This document shows, piece by piece, positions 4,901-5,254 of a DNA stretch of 5,254 bases. The translations under genes and the position numbers were made by a program. Origin of the DNA: Bryobacterales bacterium. Its GTDB lineage: Bacteria > Cyanobacteriota > Vampirovibrionia > Obscuribacterales > Obscuribacteraceae. Location: NCBI GenBank assembly GCA_903970295.1, contig CAJCHQ010000954.1, forward strand, positions 1-5,254, in the 5' to 3' direction. Under the pieces are notes generated by a model. That model saw only the letters and a list, made by a program, of their open reading frames with translations, did not search any database and was not told the DNA's origin. Position 1 is the first letter of the stretch, and every line of letters begins with the position of its first letter.

Positions 4901-5254
4901 TCACTTAGCCACGGGTAGTTTGTGATCGAAATAAAGTGACGCGTGATTACGACGCAATTCCTGCGCTGCATGAAACGCCCAATACTCTTGCAAGTCATTG
5001 CTGGATTTCAGGGAGCGGAGCTTGAGAATGGCTTCTGCGGTTACAAGCCCCCACCGTGCTCCGGTGATGTCCATGCGATCTTTGATGAGATGACGGCAAG
5101 CGCCTTCAATCAGGCCAGATTCAAAGCGCGTTCTTGGACAAATTTTTCTGCATCCTGGCCTCCTTGAGGTGCAAAACAAAAAGCAGCTTCCCAGAGGTAT
5201 TCGAGCACATGAACGAAATCTAGAATGATGGTCACGCCTTTTACTCTGTTCCGA
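4901..5254 (-). pseudogene. ISKra4-family transposase remnant, internally deleted and frameshifted (5' end outside window)
   Basis: Two blocks of an ISKra4-type DDE transposase are visible on the minus strand, in different frames. From the window edge, [25 protein letters not shown] and then [10 protein letters not shown] (about 5253-5122) match the central catalytic region, in which the DFxHVLEYLW block is diagnostic. This frame stops at once. In the adjacent frame, [25 protein letters not shown] and then [15 protein letters not shown] and LPVAK (about 5122-4904, TGA at 4901-4903) match the family C-terminus, including the conserved IEGACR motif and the natural end. In full-length relatives, by memory of the family, these blocks are separated by roughly 80-110 residues that are absent here. 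The element is therefore an internally deleted, non-autonomous remnant. The N-terminal part and one IS end lie beyond base 5254. Family assignment is firm; exact deletion size is an estimate. Confidence 0.85.

Noticed and set aside
4792..4998. Minus-strand 68-residue frame across the transposase end
   Set aside because: It overlaps the conserved transposase C-terminus in another frame and has no family resemblance; probably chance.

Overview
The window is bacterial chromosomal DNA of moderate GC (about half, by eye). It joins a conserved housekeeping block to an accessory block. Gene density, Shine-Dalgarno-type leaders, ATGA/TTGA stop-start overlaps and GTG/TTG starts all point to a bacterium. 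I cannot fix the phylum. DUF433/DUF5615 modules and ISKra4-type elements are common in cyanobacteria and relatives, among others, but that is only a hint.

Left part (1-2433, + strand): the 3' end of pyrB (aspartate carbamoyltransferase), then pyrC (dihydroorotase) 36 bp later, then a small GTG-start membrane protein of unknown function 18 bp after pyrC. PyrB and PyrC catalyse steps 2 and 3 of de novo UMP synthesis. All three frames are clean.

Middle part (2434-3910, + strand): a palindrome-led toxin-antitoxin pair, made of a DUF1778/TacA-like ribbon-helix-helix antitoxin and a TacT-like GNAT toxin that overlap by 4 bp. It is followed by a DUF433 antitoxin gene broken by at least two one-base losses. 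The next ~200 bp hold only scraps, possibly of that antitoxin's lost toxin partner.

Right part (3911-5254): a short antitoxin-like N-terminus on the + strand runs into the 3' end of a second module on the - strand. That module is an intact DUF433 antitoxin (4342-4578) overlapping by ATGA a DUF5615 PIN-like toxin, which is interrupted by one base missing at a G4/C4 run. The antitoxin has a plausible promoter with an A/T-tract upstream. Beyond it, from 4901 to the window edge on the - strand, lies an ISKra4-family transposase remnant with a large internal deletion and frameshift.

Overall this is a toxin-antitoxin accumulation and decay site downstream of a pyrimidine operon. One pair (2576-3414) looks complete, one module keeps its antitoxin but has a disrupted toxin, and one or two more survive as fragments. 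I see no CRISPR array, no rRNA or tRNA gene, and no convincing wholly new system. The most interesting points are the clustered single-base losses confined to the accessory genes, the atypical catalytic region of the GNAT toxin, and the internally deleted transposase.
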